NCBI GenBank assembly: GCA_030549775.1
Contig: CM060172.1
Span: forward strand, 58,409,523 to 58,473,522
DNA: 64,000 nucleotides
Source of the DNA: Tamarix chinensis
Taxonomy: Eukaryota; Streptophyta; Magnoliopsida; Caryophyllales; Tamaricaceae
Direction: 5' to 3'
Made by a program: the position numbers and the translations under genes. Below are positions 37,874-50,907 of the stretch, piece by piece; the first letter of the stretch is position 1, and each line of letters begins with the position of its first letter. The notes below the pieces were generated by a model. The model made no database searches. It was not told the origin of the DNA and worked only from the letters and a program-made list of their open reading frames with translations.

Positions 37874-38901
37874 GTGTAATATTATTAATGATACTTTTAT
37901 TAGTAGAATATTAATATTATTAATACCAAAATTCTTAAAATTACAAGGTGGATTTTGAACCACCCTAATTTAATAATAACAATACCATTAGAAATTGTAA
38001 TAATGATATTAACATTATATATACTTATAATATAAAGTTAATAAAGATAATAATAATAATAATATAATTAGAAATAATGTTAAAAAAGTTAATAATATTA
38101 ATAAAAAGAAAAAGTGCCAGGCTTAATTATAATTTTTGGTTTCTAATCCTCCTGAGATAATTACAATATTAAATAAATAATTACACTAATAATAATAATA
38201 TTTATAATATTATTAATAATAATAGTAAACATGTAATAATTCCATTAAATAACCAAAATTCGAGAATAATAATTTATCTAACTCAATAATACTCCCAAAC
38301 CTGTCAAAAAAAAATTTAGCAATTAGGATTCAATTGATAACAATAATAATAATTAAAATCGAATTAACATTAAAATTTAGGATAAAAACAGAATAATTAT
38401 CAATAAATCGAAAGTAAGTGTTTAAAAGGTCTAGGGTTTCACATTGAGTTGGAGGGTATGGGTGGCACCGGCGGTGGTTCCCGGAGGTGGCCAGAAAATG
38501 GATCTAAGAGGGGTAAAAATGAAGAAAAAGAGGTGAGAGGGAAGGAGAAAAATAAAATAAGATTATAGGTCGGTGGAGGGGACTTAGCAGGAGTTATTGG
38601 TTGGATTGGAAGGTGGTAAAAGCGGCGGATGTGGTGGTGGATGGTGGTTCAAGGTCTCGGGGTGGAATTTTCTGGCGAGATAACTAGTCAACTTTGCACG
38701 ATTATGGAGGCTTGTACAAGGTGAATCGAAGTTCGTAGATGGTTTAGTTAATTAGAGGGTGTTGCAGGGAAGAGATTGAGAGGGAGAAGAGGCATCAAGG
38801 CTAGCCAAAGATGGAGGAATGGGCGTCTAAAGAGGCGGTGGCGAACAGACGATACTTAGGGTTTCGGGGAAAGAAAAATCCCGAACCCAGGCCATAAGAG
38901 A

Positions 38902-38912
38902 GGTATTTATAA
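38902..38912 (-). promoter_or_regulatory. TATA box of R8
   Basis: TTATAAATACC on the minus strand, 1.12 kb from the LTR end, in the position conserved in other copies. Confidence 0.65.
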
Positions 38913-40418
38913 TTTTGGAGGTTAGTTTTGAGTTGGGGAAGTTACCAGGAGTTCAATTTGGGTGGGAAAATGGGTTATTCGTGCTGAATGTCGGGCGGCA
39001 ACATTTTGAAAATTTCCCGACCTTCGCGAGGAAAATGGGGGAGAACGTGGGGAAGAGAGGAAGATTGGGGCAATTCAAATGGAAGGGTGTGTCGAGAGGG
39101 AGAGAATGAGCGGGAGAAGGGCTGGTCACGCCACGTGTGGCCGGCGGCGCCATTTTCGGGGAGGAAGAAGGTGCTGGCGGTTATGGCGTCGGGCTGGAGG
39201 AAGAAGAAGGTGGGGGTGCTAGACCGGGCGATTCGCGAGGGAGAAAAGAAAGAAAAAGGGAGGGAGACCGGGCGGTTCGGCTCGAGGGGGAAGGCGTTAA
39301 ATGAAACGACGCGTTTTAGGCGTAAAAAGGAATGAAGAACGGCGTTCCGGGGCTGACGCGCAACGGTAAAAAGAAGACGAGTGGAACGCGGTGTTTGGGA
39401 GAAATAAGGAGTAAAACGCAGCGTAGAGAGGTAGGGGGGCGGGGACGCGCGGGCTGGGCCGCGCCGAAGGAAAAGGAAAGAAGAAAAGGAATTGGGCCGC
39501 GCAACAGGCCCAATTCAGACGAAGAAGAAAAAGAAAGAAAAGGAAAGAAAAAGGAAAAGAAAAGAAAAGGAAAATGGGAAAAAGGAAAAGAGAATTAATT
39601 AGGTTGGGTCCAATTAAATTAATCTGAATATTTAGGATATTTAAAAATAATAATTTTTAAATAAAATAATTTTTAAATCCCTTTTTAGGCTAAATCGTAT
39701 TTTTAAAGGATTTCTCAAAATTTCCATTTTAAATTAATAAATCCCTCAAATTTTATTTAATTTAATTATTTATAAAATTAAAATTAATTTGAAACTATTT
39801 TCTCTTTCTTAATTTGAATAAAATAATTTATTTAAATAATTTTCCAAATTAAAATCCTTAATTAGATAATATACCCAAATTTCCTTTACTTAACCTATTC
39901 ATAAAATTTCTTATTAATTTGTCCTACTAAATTTCCTTTTATTTTAGTAAAAATAATGTATTAAATTAATTTTTCAATAAAACCTTATTTAAATATAATC
40001 TTTAATATTAGAAAATTTCGGGGCATTTCAGCTGGTCGAAAGTGGAGGAGAGGAAAGGTGGAGTAAGAAGGGGGAGAAAAAGGAAAAGGAGGATATGGGG
40101 AGGTAGGGGAGGATTTCTGGACAGAGAGGAAGGTAGTGGGTGTGGTGGTTGTGGCTGAGGAGGTGGCGTAGGGCGGTAAAAGGGGCGGCCAAAGGGTGCA
40201 AAGGGAAGGTTAAGATGCCCACTTTACACGAGTAGGGAGAGTAGAGGAGAGAGAATTAGAGGTGGGGAGGGGTCTCTTTTGGTAGAGGGTAGTGCAGGAA
40301 AGAGGGTGGATGGAAGTTTGGAAGGCGGTGGTGGAGATTGCATCTAAAGGGGAGGTAGAAGGGGAATTTGGGGATTTTCTAGGCAGAGGAAAAAGAAGAG
40401 GAAGAAGGGTGAGGGGGG

Positions 40419-40428
40419 CTTTTATAGG
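40419..40428 (-). promoter_or_regulatory. TATA box of R7
   Basis: CCTATAAAAG on the minus strand, 0.95 kb from the LTR end and about 0.3 kb downstream, in the sense direction, of the GAA array. Confidence 0.68.
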
Positions 40429-40721
40429 TGAGGGGTGGAGAAGAAGAAAAGGGGGATGAGGACAAGGGAGTGGGAGGGGCAGGCGGCTACCGGCCGACGG
40501 TGGGCCGGTGGCAGGCTGGCACAAGTCTGCAGAGTGCTGTCTCGCTGGTGGTAGGGGAAAAAAGGGAAGGAGAGGGGGCACACAAGAGGGCTGTGTAGGG
40601 GGAGGGTTTGGCCTGAAATGAAAAGGAAAAGGATGGGGGAGAGAGGGAGAGGGTAGATTGGGCAGTGCAGGTGCAGGGGGGCGGAAGGTTGCAGGTGTAG
40701 ATGGCTGAACGTAGGGCAAAG

Positions 40722-40834
40722 GAAGAAGAAGAAGAAGAAGAAGAAGAAGAAGAAGAAGAAGAAGAAGAAGAAGAAGAAGAAGAAGAAGAAGAAGAAGAAG
40801 AAGAAGAAGAAGAAGAAGAAGAAGAAGAAGAAGA
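40722..40834. repeat. Pure GAA array of about 38 units in R7
   Basis: Uninterrupted GAA/AGA trinucleotides for about 113 bp on the plus strand, the longest perfect microsatellite in the window. It is CTT on the sense strand, upstream of the R7 TATA box. Confidence 0.95.
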
Positions 40835-41380
40835 AAGGGGGAGAAAATAAAAAGGGGGATAGGCCAGCCCGCACACGAGGGAGAAGAAGAAAGGAAGGGG
40901 GGCTGTTGGGCTGGCCTAACCAAAGAGGGAAAAGGAAAGAAAAAAAGAAAGGAGGTGGGCTAGACGGGCGAGAAAGGGAGGGAAGGAAGAGGAGAAGTGG
41001 GCCAAGTGGCTCAAAGGAGGAATAAAAGAGAAAAAAGGAAGGAAAATAAAAGGAGAAGAAAAAAAGGAAAAAAGAAAATGGGGAAAATAAAATAATTTTT
41101 GGAAATAGGGTATTTAATTATTTAGATAGATAAATTATTTTAATAAATAAATTTATTTAAAATTTAAGATATTAATTTAAGAAGATAATTTCAATAAAAT
41201 ATGGGTTTGAAAAATTATTTAAATAAAAAGAATATGATAAAATAACAAAATATTTATTTTAGTTTATTAAATAATCATATCCATTTTTATAAATCGAAAG
41301 CCCATAAAATAATTAAATTATCCTAAATAAATATTAATTATTAAATTATAGGTTCTAAAATTTTGGGGTATTATAATACG

Positions 41381-43910
41381 TCCATCATAAATATCTTCCT
41401 AATGAACATGCATGGGGAATGTCAACCAAATTAGTGATTTCTTGTGCCAACCTAGCTGGCATATTGAACAAAAAAATCATAGTGGACTTGTCCAAATTGA
41501 TTTTATAGCCCAAAGCCACACTAAAATATTTCAAAACATCAATTATAACTTCATTTAAATAAATATAAGCCAAAAAAAGGAGCACATATATGAAGAATGT
41601 GTGTGAAAATTTAGTGTCGCGACATGTTATCAAAATGGGTTTCTAAGGAACACTAGAAACTGAATACTAATTGAGGATTGAGAGCCACTTCATGCATAAG
41701 ATAACACAAGTAGGGGGAAATAAGCCCTCTTACCTAACATCTCTTTCCAGATAGAACACTTTACTAACATTATTATTCCAAATCACTCTAAGCAAAGGGA
41801 ATGTCACACACTTCATAATCAACTAAATTAATGAGCTAGGTATAATAATCCACTCCAAAGTGTCTCTAATAAACCTTAAGAGAGGCCGTCATTTTCCTTT
41901 TCTAGATCAATATTTAATGCTGTAAAATCTTTCCAACCTTTCTTCTCACCTAAGGTATACATTACCTTTTACCATATGATGATTTTATCATGTGTGTGTC
42001 TTTTAGGAAGGGAATTTATTTGGTTTGGACCAATAAGATTGCTCATAATTGGTTTCAAACTTTTCACAACAACCTTGGTAATCACCTTGTAATCCACATT
42101 GTCAATACCAATAAGTTAAAGATATTTCACATGTATGGGGTGTTCAACCTTTAGGATAATGATAAAGTAAATTCTCATTTCAAGTGAAGGGGATTGAGCC
42201 TGATTGAAAGGCAGATGATATTAGCTCATAAAATCATGTCTAATGGTGACCCACAATTTATGATAGAAGATTGGTTGGAAACCATCCAACCTTGGGCTCT
42301 AGTAAGTATCAATAGAGAAATTATCCATGTGAACATCACTCCAATTATTGGGATAAATAGAAAAGTCCTTTCATCATCATTGATGGGATTAAATGGGGAA
42401 ATAGAAGGCCCTGGTACAAGTCAAGTCTAACCCATAGAGTATAACTCACAAAAATACTTAAAATTTTGGAGTTCTTAAGGATCCTTAACCTAAAATCTTG
42501 TGTCATCTTTCAACTCAAGTACGGGTTGATTTCTTCGATGATTCACAACGATGCCATGGGAAAAGTTTGTATTGCAGCCTTAGAGCAAAGAAATATCAAC
42601 TTTTGATTTTTGAAACCAAATAATTTGATCTTATAATGGAACTTGATTATACTTGACTACTTTTTTTCAAGGATACGAGGCCCGAGGCATGCACTTGATC
42701 TAGGTTCTTCTGTATACCTATGAGATACTCCCTAAGCCTCTTTTTTCTCATAAAAATGTTGGTAAAAGACTCGATATTCCACTATTGAAGTCTAATAACT
42801 CATTGTAAGAGTTCTCCTATAAAATCCTTATGTATGTTCCAAAGATTGGCAACAACTCTAGAAATATTAAAATCAATGAGCCAAGCAAGCTCAAAATCAA
42901 AACCTCTTTTGATGGGTAGGAGATGTTAGAGGCGTGGAATGAATATTGAGAAGTATGGAGAAATGGCCATAATGGTTTCAAATGAGGTGTTGAAAAATAG
43001 CAAAAGGGAAAACTAATTTCTAATTCTCTATTGCAACTACCTTGTCAATTCTTGAGTTGATCGATATATCCCCTGCTTTATCATGTAAACTTAGGATTAA
43101 TGAACCCAAGATCATTAAGCTGGTAGTAGAACAAATAACTATTGAACATAATACATCTATTTAAATGCCTACCACTACCTCCTCAATGTTCCTCTAAGGA
43201 GCTAATGTCATTAAAATCACTCCTAACCATCTATGGATTATCAACTGAATCAATAATGAGTTTCATATCCTCCCAAAATTCTAATCATAGGCTAGGGAGA
43301 GAAGCATAAATGTTTGTAAATAGGAAAGGTTTGTAGCTCACAAGGATAAATTTCATGCAAATAAACTTCCCCATGGCCTTAAGAATTAAGTTATGAACTT
43401 TATCATCTTTCTAAAGAAGCTAAATACCACCTAAAAAGACCACTACATTAACACTAGCATTGCCATGGGACTTGAGTTTATGAATCACAACCTCTATTCT
43501 TTCATCGCTTGTGTGGGTCTCATCTAAAAAAATAATAAACATATTACAAAAGTGATTAAGATCTCTAAAGTTGTAGGAAAAAAGGCGATAATTGCACCTT
43601 TCACATTCCAGAAAGAACATTTCTAATGTTTTTCATGAACAACACAACAAGGAGAGGCAACTATTGTTTATTGTTGGGTCAATAATATCCTAGTCAATAG
43701 AAGACATGGAAATTCCTCAAGCTAAAATAGGCTTAGTCTAAACTATGATGCCTTATTTAGGGAGAATAGCCATCTTTAGCTACTTCTTTGTGGCGCTTCT
43801 CCACCTTCTTCTAATGCAAAGGTTGTTGGGGAATCTTAATGATCTCTTTTATAATTGGTGGTACAAAAGACACAAACCTAACAAGGGTGGTATGTTTTAG
43901 ATATAGGGTC
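41381..43910 (-). pseudogene. LINE ORF2: endonuclease and reverse transcriptase, inactivated
   Basis: Right part (about 43420-43640) reads YNFRDLNHFCNMFIIFLDET and a closing VVVFLGGI, the start of the apurinic-type endonuclease. Left part (41381-42150), with frameshifts and stops, reads VDYKVITKVVVKSLKPIM, NLIGPNQINSLPKRH, ALNIDLEKEND (motif A region), FIRDTLEW, LIMKCVTFPLL, ERDVR*EGL in place of the usual ERGVRQGDPL, LCMKWLSIL and FSHTFFIYVLLF, where families have FFADDLLLF. It then ends INLDKSTMIFLFNMP and SLGRYL. The Asp-Asp of the catalytic box is lost, so the RT is dead. R7 cuts it on the left, R9 on the right. Confidence 0.88.
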
Positions 43911-45128
43911 TATAATACTTCCAAAAATCATAGTTGAAAATTTTTATTTGTTTAAGGTAAAATCACACACCAAAAAGAGGGTGCTACCGCCATGATCAGT
44001 ATGAGTTTGGCCCTTGATCAGGATCATACTAATCATAAGGCTAAAAGATAATACAAAACTATAACAGAAAACAATTAAAACATGAAGGAGTCTAACATTA
44101 AATTACAAAAATGATAGAATACGTAAGAATCAAAGTCAGTACAATAGAGAAACAAAATACAAAGTAGGATCCCACTATAGGGGAATAAAACATAAGCTGT
44201 GAATGGAATACAATCCTGAATACACTCTCTCCGTCCCCAACCCTGAGACACCAAGGCATCACTCTACCCTAATCAGCTCATCGTAAGTAGCAAAGTCCTC
44301 TAAGGCCTCATCGCCTACTTGCACAAACTCAGGAGGGGCGACTACTCGTGGGAATCAACTGCACCTATAATAATGGTGATTAGTATACTATGTACTGAGT
44401 AAGGTAATAATATAGTTAAAATAAGGCACAACAACACATAATACAGATACAAGCATATAGTAGGTTTTGTTAGATCATTTACTCATACTAGAGTTCATAC
44501 CTCTCAAATTATATCCACATAGATACGAGGATCCTACTATTATGACCGGTGGACCAAGAATAACTACCCTAGGATAGAACGTACCTAGTCATTATTATAA
44601 TCAGTGGACCAATGGATTGGTAAACATATACAACCCCAGGATAAAACGCACCTAGCCACTATTATGACCGGTAGACTGGTAAATATCCTACATCTGGTCC
44701 CGACCCATGTGGTGTTCTACTATAAGTGATTAGTGTCTTTTACATAAATTATTACCATCCAAGGGTTTTACTTATCGAGCTCAGAACTCCTACTACTATA
44801 ATCGATGGACCAAAAATAACTACCCTAGGGCAAAACACACCTGTCCACTATTATAATCGGTGGACCGGTAATTATCCTACATCCGAGCCTGACTCAATGA
44901 TCTTCCACTTTAAGTGATTCGTATTTTATTCGTGTCTTATTTGCTAAGTAACACACATCCAGACATGCACAACACTCCCAACTTACTACCACTCGATCAA
45001 CCTAGACTTCATGAAAACCCTAATCCCTTACCTTGGAACATTCACATCCTCCAAAACTCCTAGGACCCCCCAACATTTTTCCACCAACCTAATAGTGACC
45101 CTAGAAACCCCATATTCATGGGTGATGG

Positions 45129-48100
45129 TGTAATACCCCAAAACCCTAATTTAGGAATTAATAATAAAATAGGGATTACTAGGTAAGATTTAATTAAATA
45201 TACTACTTTTAATAAAATAATAATATTATAATAAAAATAATTAAAGCCAAAAAGGTGGAAAGTAATGTAGGAATCAAATTAGTGGAGGCTAGAATAATTT
45301 ACTAAACTAAAATAAATTTTAAGTAAATAATAATAATAATTTCTAAATTAATAAAAAAAATTAATTATTTATTTTTACTAATTTTATTATTCCCAAAATT
45401 TTAAAAAAATTCCAAACACCGCCAACCACCTTATTTTATTTTTTTTCTTTTTCCCTTTTTCTCTCTTTTTCTTCCTTTTTCTTCTTTTATTTTTCTTTTT
45501 CTTTTCCTCGCCGGCCTAGGCTCACCCAACATGGACCAATCTTCCCCCTCCTCTCATTCCTTCCTTGCGTGACCCAAACCCCTTTTTCTTTATTTACCCT
45601 TGTGCAACCTAAACCGCCTGCCTCCGTCTTTCCTTTTTTATCCCTTTCCTTTTTCCCTTATTCCCCTTTTGCCCTCGTCTTTTACCTTCTCCCCCTGACC
45701 TGCGATCGAGCATGGCTGCTTCACAACCATGGTTCTCCCTCTCCCCTCACCTTCCCCTCATCCTAACCTATAGGGCATGTATCTGGCACTGCCTTACACT
45801 AGTCCCTGTCCCTCTACGTCCCCAACACCCTCACTTAACCCTTGCAAATTTACCCTAAAAACCTAGCCCTACCCCCTATGAACCTGCACCATCACAGGCA
45901 TGCACCAACTTGCCACTACTTGACAACAGCCACTTGCTCCCCCCACTCCTTTGTCCTCATTTTTCCTTGTCTTCTTCCCCTCTCCTACACCTATAAAATC
46001 CATCCATCACCCTTCTTCTTCCCTCTTTCTTTCTGCCTAGGTTTTCCTCTGCCTCCTTCTCTCGTCGCCCCTTCAGACGTAGCCGCTGTCACTATTGCAT
46101 TGCATCGCTCTCCAAACTACCACATGTTCTCTTCCTTGCACCACCCTCTACCAAACATGACCTTCCTCCACCTCTAACTCTCCCTCTTCTTCTTTCCCTA
46201 CCTATGCAAAGTAGGCAGCTTAAGCTGCCCTTTTACACCCCTTTCTACCCCATTGCACCGCCTTACGCCGCTATCACCGCCACAACCACCACCTCCACTA
46301 CCTCCCTCTCTACCCAGAAAACCTCCCTCTACCTTCTCATACCCTCTATTCCCTTTTTCTCCCTTCCTTCCCTCTCCTCCACTCTCGGCCACCACCATCG
46401 CTGTCATGGGATGCCAACACCACCACCACAACCCCCTCTAACCCAAAAAATCTACCACCCAAGAAAACACCAATTCCCTCCCCTTTTCCAACCCCCAAAT
46501 CCTATATTTTCTACCATCACCACCTCCACCACCCTTATTTCGCCGCCATGCACCGCTACTACCGTCCTAGCTGCCACACCCTCTCTGGTTGTGCCCTAAC
46601 CCTTGTATTTATTTAGTATAATTTATTTTAAAAATTTTACTATTATTAACCTTATTATTATTATTATTATTATAAATCTCTTTACTAATATTTTGTTAGA
46701 AAAAAATAAAAGGAAAAGGAAAAAAGAGTAGAAAGAAAGTTAATATTAGTGTTCCATTTTTATAGGTGAACCAAACCTACCCATAAGGAGGCATATGATT
46801 CGTGCTCCAAATCCGGTGTCCTATTAGGTAAAGATATGGTTAAGGCTTAGTTTGTATGATTTATGTGCTCATGGGTGTTTTGATATGTGTTATGTGTTAT
46901 ACGTGAGTATGGACTAAAATGTTTGTAGTGCAGCTTACTTTGCATGTAGCTCAGGTAAGTTGTGTATGAGTTATGACATGTGTGATATGGGTGATATGAC
47001 TTGTATTTTATGACATGCTCTTATGTATAGTTATGATACAACATGCATGCTAGGAGGCCTTATGTAGTATGGTGAGGTTGTGGGGATCTAAAAGGAATAA
47101 AGAGGGTAGAGTGAATAGGAAGAAGTGGGAAAAGCCTAAGTACTTTATGACCTATGGGTGTCATAATAAAGGGAGAATAATAATAAAATGAAGGATTGGA
47201 GTTAATATTGCATGGGAAGAGTAAGAATTGCATGGGGTGGTTAGCTTTTGCATGGGGGTAAAGTTTATGTGGGAAAAGTTGGTTTAAGGTTCAAGCATGG
47301 TTAGGGAAGAGTACTTTGGGTGATTGGAGTCCTTAGGTGAAAGATAGTATGTGGGTTGGTAGAAGTGTGCATGAGGGCATAACTAGGGTTTTTTGGGGGA
47401 AAAACCCTAAGTAGGGGAATGTGTGAAAGGGGTTAATGGTGGTTGGTTGGAATTAGGGTTGAGATTATAAGGGTGTGAGTCAAGTGGTAAGGAAGGTGGA
47501 GTGTGTGAGAGAAGGGATGGTGTAAAAGAAAAGAGGAGTACTAGGGTTTCGGGGTGGCCAACTAGGGTTTCTTATCACATGTGGAAGATGTGGGAGTAGG
47601 GTTGTAATGTTGGATGTGGGTTGAGTGGAGTAATGGTGTTGGAATCAAAGGGGAGTATGGGCTAGGTGAGGGAAAGTGAAGCTAGGACCATATAGGCCAG
47701 TTTAGGGTTTCTAAGAGGAAACCCTAATAGGCTATGGTGAGCCTAGGTAGAGAAATCGAAAAGTGGGCCTTAATCCACATGCATGGGGGGCTTGGATTTA
47801 TGGTGAGTAGGGTGGAAGGTGAACAAGAGGTCTTAGAGTCTTGGGAAGTGTAGAGTTATTTAGGAAGTCTGGGGTAATGAGTTGGGAGTCTATTGAGGGC
47901 ATGCATGTCTAGTTGGGGTTAATTATGGAATAAGACACGAGTAAAAATATTAATTATTTAAAGTAAAATATTATCGAGTCAGGCCCAAGTTAGAGTGATT
48001 TCTGTTCTACCAACTATAATAGTGGCCAGGAGCATTTTGTCACGGAGATCGTTCCACTAGCTATAATAGTGGTTAGGAGTGTTATGCCCTGAAATAGTTA

Positions 48101-48400
48101 TTTCCATTTCACCAGCTATAATAGTGGGGGTTCTGAGTTCGATAAACAGGAAATACACTAAGTACTTACAGTGAAACATCACGTGGGTCAAGGCCAGATT
48201 AGGATGATTTCCATTCCACTGGCTATAATAGTAGCCATGTTTGTTCTGCCCTAGAGTAGTTATTCCATTCCACCAACTATAATAGTGGCTAGGTGTGTTT
48301 TTCCTTAGAGTAGTTATATCAATTCCACCGTTTATAATAGTGATGGTTTTCCATAACAAATAAAAATTTTCAACTATAAATTTGGGGGGGGGGTGTTATA
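45129..48400 (+). mobile_element. R10: solo LTR with internal deletion, 3.27 kb, nested in R9
   Basis: Termini TGTAATACCCC...GGGTGTTATA; flanks GATGG (45124-45128) and GAAGG (48401-48405) differ at one base. It has a pyrimidine tract (45430-45510), a TATA box at 45990-45998, a GC-rich leader, a donor ATTAG|GTAAAG (GT at 46828-46829), AAACCCTA-related sequence (47200-47600) and the AATAGTGG modules (47940-48350). The segment with GTTACCTTACTCAGTACG and the TTAGCACTTGG head, present in most other copies, is missing, which explains its short length. Confidence 0.8.
45990..45998 (+). promoter_or_regulatory. TATA box of R10
   Basis: CCTATAAAA on the plus strand, 0.86 kb from the left LTR end, downstream of the pyrimidine tract. 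Confidence 0.68.
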
Positions 48401-49527
48401 GAAGGCCTACTCTCCTTTTTCTCCACCTATGCTCACAATCTCCCACTAGGATTTCCCCTTGAAACTCAAATATGGCCTATGTGGCCCTTGCCTCTCCTCT
48501 CTTTACTTAGCCCATCTCCCCTGATTCAAGCACCATCACCATACTCACCCCAACTCCAAACCTCACAGCCCCACTCCTCAACTCACACATTTGATAATGA
48601 CATCCTAGCTGGTCACCCCTGAAAACCCTAATATTCCCTTTTTTTCTTTCATACCCCCTTTTCTTACACAACTCTACCCTCTATTTGGCTTGACCCACAC
48701 CCTCCACGTGGTACAACCCGCATCCTAACTTTGTTGTTCAACCAAATTCCTCAACCTTTCCCACAACACACCCAATCCTTAGGGTTATTTCCCCCATAAC
48801 CCTAGTTTATGCCCCTATGCACCTTCCCATCATTACATGTACTAAAACTTCTCCAAGTACACGAAACACCCCAAACACACTTTCCTCCCCATGGTTAACC
48901 TCTAAATAAGACTTCCTCATGTAAATCTTTCCCCCATGTAAAGTACACACGCCCATGCAAGGTTCACACTCCCCATGTAGGTTTTTACTTTAACCCCTCA
49001 TATCATCATTTCTCTTTTTAATTACTCGACCATATTTCACAAGATAACTAGGAAATTTTCCACATATCACTTTACTCACACCATCCTTTTTATTTTCTTA
49101 AATTTCCTTTGGCCACTAAAGTCCCACCTAAGACATTTAGGCATCGATATATTAATATTTCAATCATACACAAGAATATGTCCACCCATAGCAAGATTTA
49201 GCCATACCTACAACAAATAATGAAAATCATGCTTGCCATACCTTAGCTCCTTGCAAGCCAAGCTGTACCACATATACTTAGTTCACATATGCATATATTT
49301 ACACATATCATACAAATACACCCATTACACACACAAAACTTATAACACCACTCGAATATTAACTATATCCTTGCCTAGTTAGCTCCAAGCTTGAAGCAAG
49401 AAATCCTATGCCTCCTCATGGGAAAATGTTTGTTCAACACCTATAATGAGAGCATCGATATGGTCATGTCACTTTCTCCCTACCTCCTTTTCCTTTTCCC
49501 TTATATTCTTAACCAAAATACTAATAA

Positions 49528-49528
49528 C

Positions 49529-49561
<33 letters not shown>

Positions 49562-49562
49562 A
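49528..49562. repeat. GAT microsatellite in R9
   Basis: About 11 GAT units, in the place where other copies carry AAT arrays. Confidence 0.9.
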
Positions 49563-50039
49563 ATTTTAATAATAATAAGTTATTAAAATAAAATACACTA
49601 AAAAAGTAAGAGGGAGAAAGGTATAACCAGAAAGGACTAGACAGGTGAGGGTGGCAGCGCGACAGTGGTAGTGGTGGTGGTGTAAAGGAGGGATTGTTAA
49701 GGGTGTAAAGAAGAGGGAAGGTAGGGTTTCTTGGGTGGTAGAGTTTTTTGACTCAAGTGGTCAGTGGTGGTAGTGGTGGCCTCACGGCGATGCTGGTGGT
49801 CGCGTAGGGTGTAAAATGGCAACTCAAGCTAACCACTTTGAATATGTGCGGAGAGGAAAGGAAGGGGAAGGAAGGGAAGGGGCTCAATGGATGTAAGGTG
49901 CTGTAGGGAAAAGGATGGGAGAGAGTGGAGATAGCGGCGCGGCCTAATGGTGATGACGATGACATCTAATTGAGCTACAAAAGTAAAGGAGATGGGGGGA
50001 ATCAGGCAGAAAAAGGAGAGGGAAAAAGAGAGTGGGGGG

Positions 50040-50049
50040 CTTTTATAGG
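50040..50049 (-). promoter_or_regulatory. TATA box of R9
   Basis: CCTATAAAAG on the minus strand, 0.86 kb from the LTR end. Confidence 0.68.
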
Positions 50050-50907
50050 AACAGGGGAGGGAGGAAGTGGACAAGGAAGGGAAGAATATAATAGGGAGTT
50101 GGTGGCTGTTGGTTGGCATGCAGACCGACATAGTTGCGTAGGGGGACAATGGTAAGGGCGGGTTTGTAGGGGGAAAGGGAGCAGGGGAGGGAGAGAGGGC
50201 TCGTAGAGGAGGGGGCCCATGCAGGGAACATGCCTGCTACATGACCTACATGGTCGAAAGAGGAAATAAGGAGGGAGAAAGGGGAGGGGAAGCTGTGGAG
50301 TTGCAGTGTTGCGTAGGTGTAATGCAGGCGGCAGGTAGGGGATGAGGGTAGAAAAGGAAAGGAAGGGTAAATAAAGGGAGAGAAAGGAAAAAGTGGTGAG
50401 GGGGTCATGTGAGTTAGGTCGTCGCCCAAGGAAGAGAAAAAAAAAGAGAAGGATTGGCTGGTCAAGGTGAAAAGGAAAAAAAAGAAAGAGAGGGGGGGGG
50501 GGAGAAAAGAAGTGGGTCGTCGCTAGGCGCAACCCATCTGGCCGAAGAAGAAAGAAAAAGAAAAGAAGAAAAAGAAGAAAGAAAAGAAAGAAAAAGAGGA
50601 AAGAAAAAGAAAAAGAAAAAGGGCTAGTAGGGTATTTTATATTTTTAGGAGTTTTAGGGATAATAAATATTGATAATAATAATAAAAATAATTTTTTATT
50701 AATTTATAAATTATTTTAATTTATTTACAATTTATATTATGTTAGTTAATTAAATTAGTTTCCAATAAGTATGTCCCTGTATTATTTTTATTGTCATTAT
50801 TATTGTTATTATTTCATTAAAAAGGGTATATATAATTAAATTATATTTAACAATTTATTATTTTATTCTTTAATCCTAAAATAAAAGTTTTGGAGTATTA
50901 CAAGGCC

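Larger units (their letters stand above)
35471..40030 (-). mobile_element. R8: solo LTR, 4.56 kb, TSD GCTGG, nested in R7
   Basis: Termini TGTAACACCCC...GGGGCATTTCA, identical in those bases to R2, with a perfect target duplication GCTGG (35466-35470 and 40031-40035). Holds the palindrome AGTACGCTACGTACT (35969-35983), the block (36215-36600), a clear minisatellite with AAACCCTA (36700-37320), the donor at 37512-37513, AAT tracts, a GC-rich leader, a TATA-like box at 38902-38912 and a purine tract (39460-39595). One of the better-preserved copies, so probably a younger insertion. Confidence 0.9.
32808..41375 (-). mobile_element. R7: solo LTR, about 4.0 kb, split by R8, TSD ATACA/ATACG
   Basis: Termini TTTAACACCCT (32808) and GGGGTATTATA (ending 41375), with flanking repeats ATACA (32803-32807) and ATACG (41376-41380) differing at one base. 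R8 is nested in it (35471-40030). The remaining 2663 + 1340 bp total 4.0 kb. Holds the head (GTGCTACCACCATGATCGG near 32876), the block (about 33455-33830), the donor at 34970-34971, an uninterrupted GAA array (40722-40834) and the TATA box at 40419-40428. Its more decayed ends suggest it is older than R8. Confidence 0.84.
43911..50902 (-). mobile_element. R9: solo LTR, about 3.7 kb, split by R10
   Basis: Termini TATAATACTTC (43911) and GGAGTATTACA (ending 50902). The flanks GGGTC and AGGCC agree at three of five bases; both differences are transitions, consistent with decay of one GGGCC duplication. R10 is nested (45129-48400), leaving about 3.7 kb. Contains the head (GTGCTACCGCCATGATCAG), the CCACTATTAT block (44530-44925), a GAT microsatellite (49528-49562), the TATA box at 50040-50049 and a purine-rich tract (50540-50620). 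The donor position has decayed to GC (near 49367). Confidence 0.78.

Noticed and set aside
40210..40923. Open frame of 237 codons on the minus strand in R7
   Set aside because: Dominated by a Leu run from the GAA array; a composition artefact.
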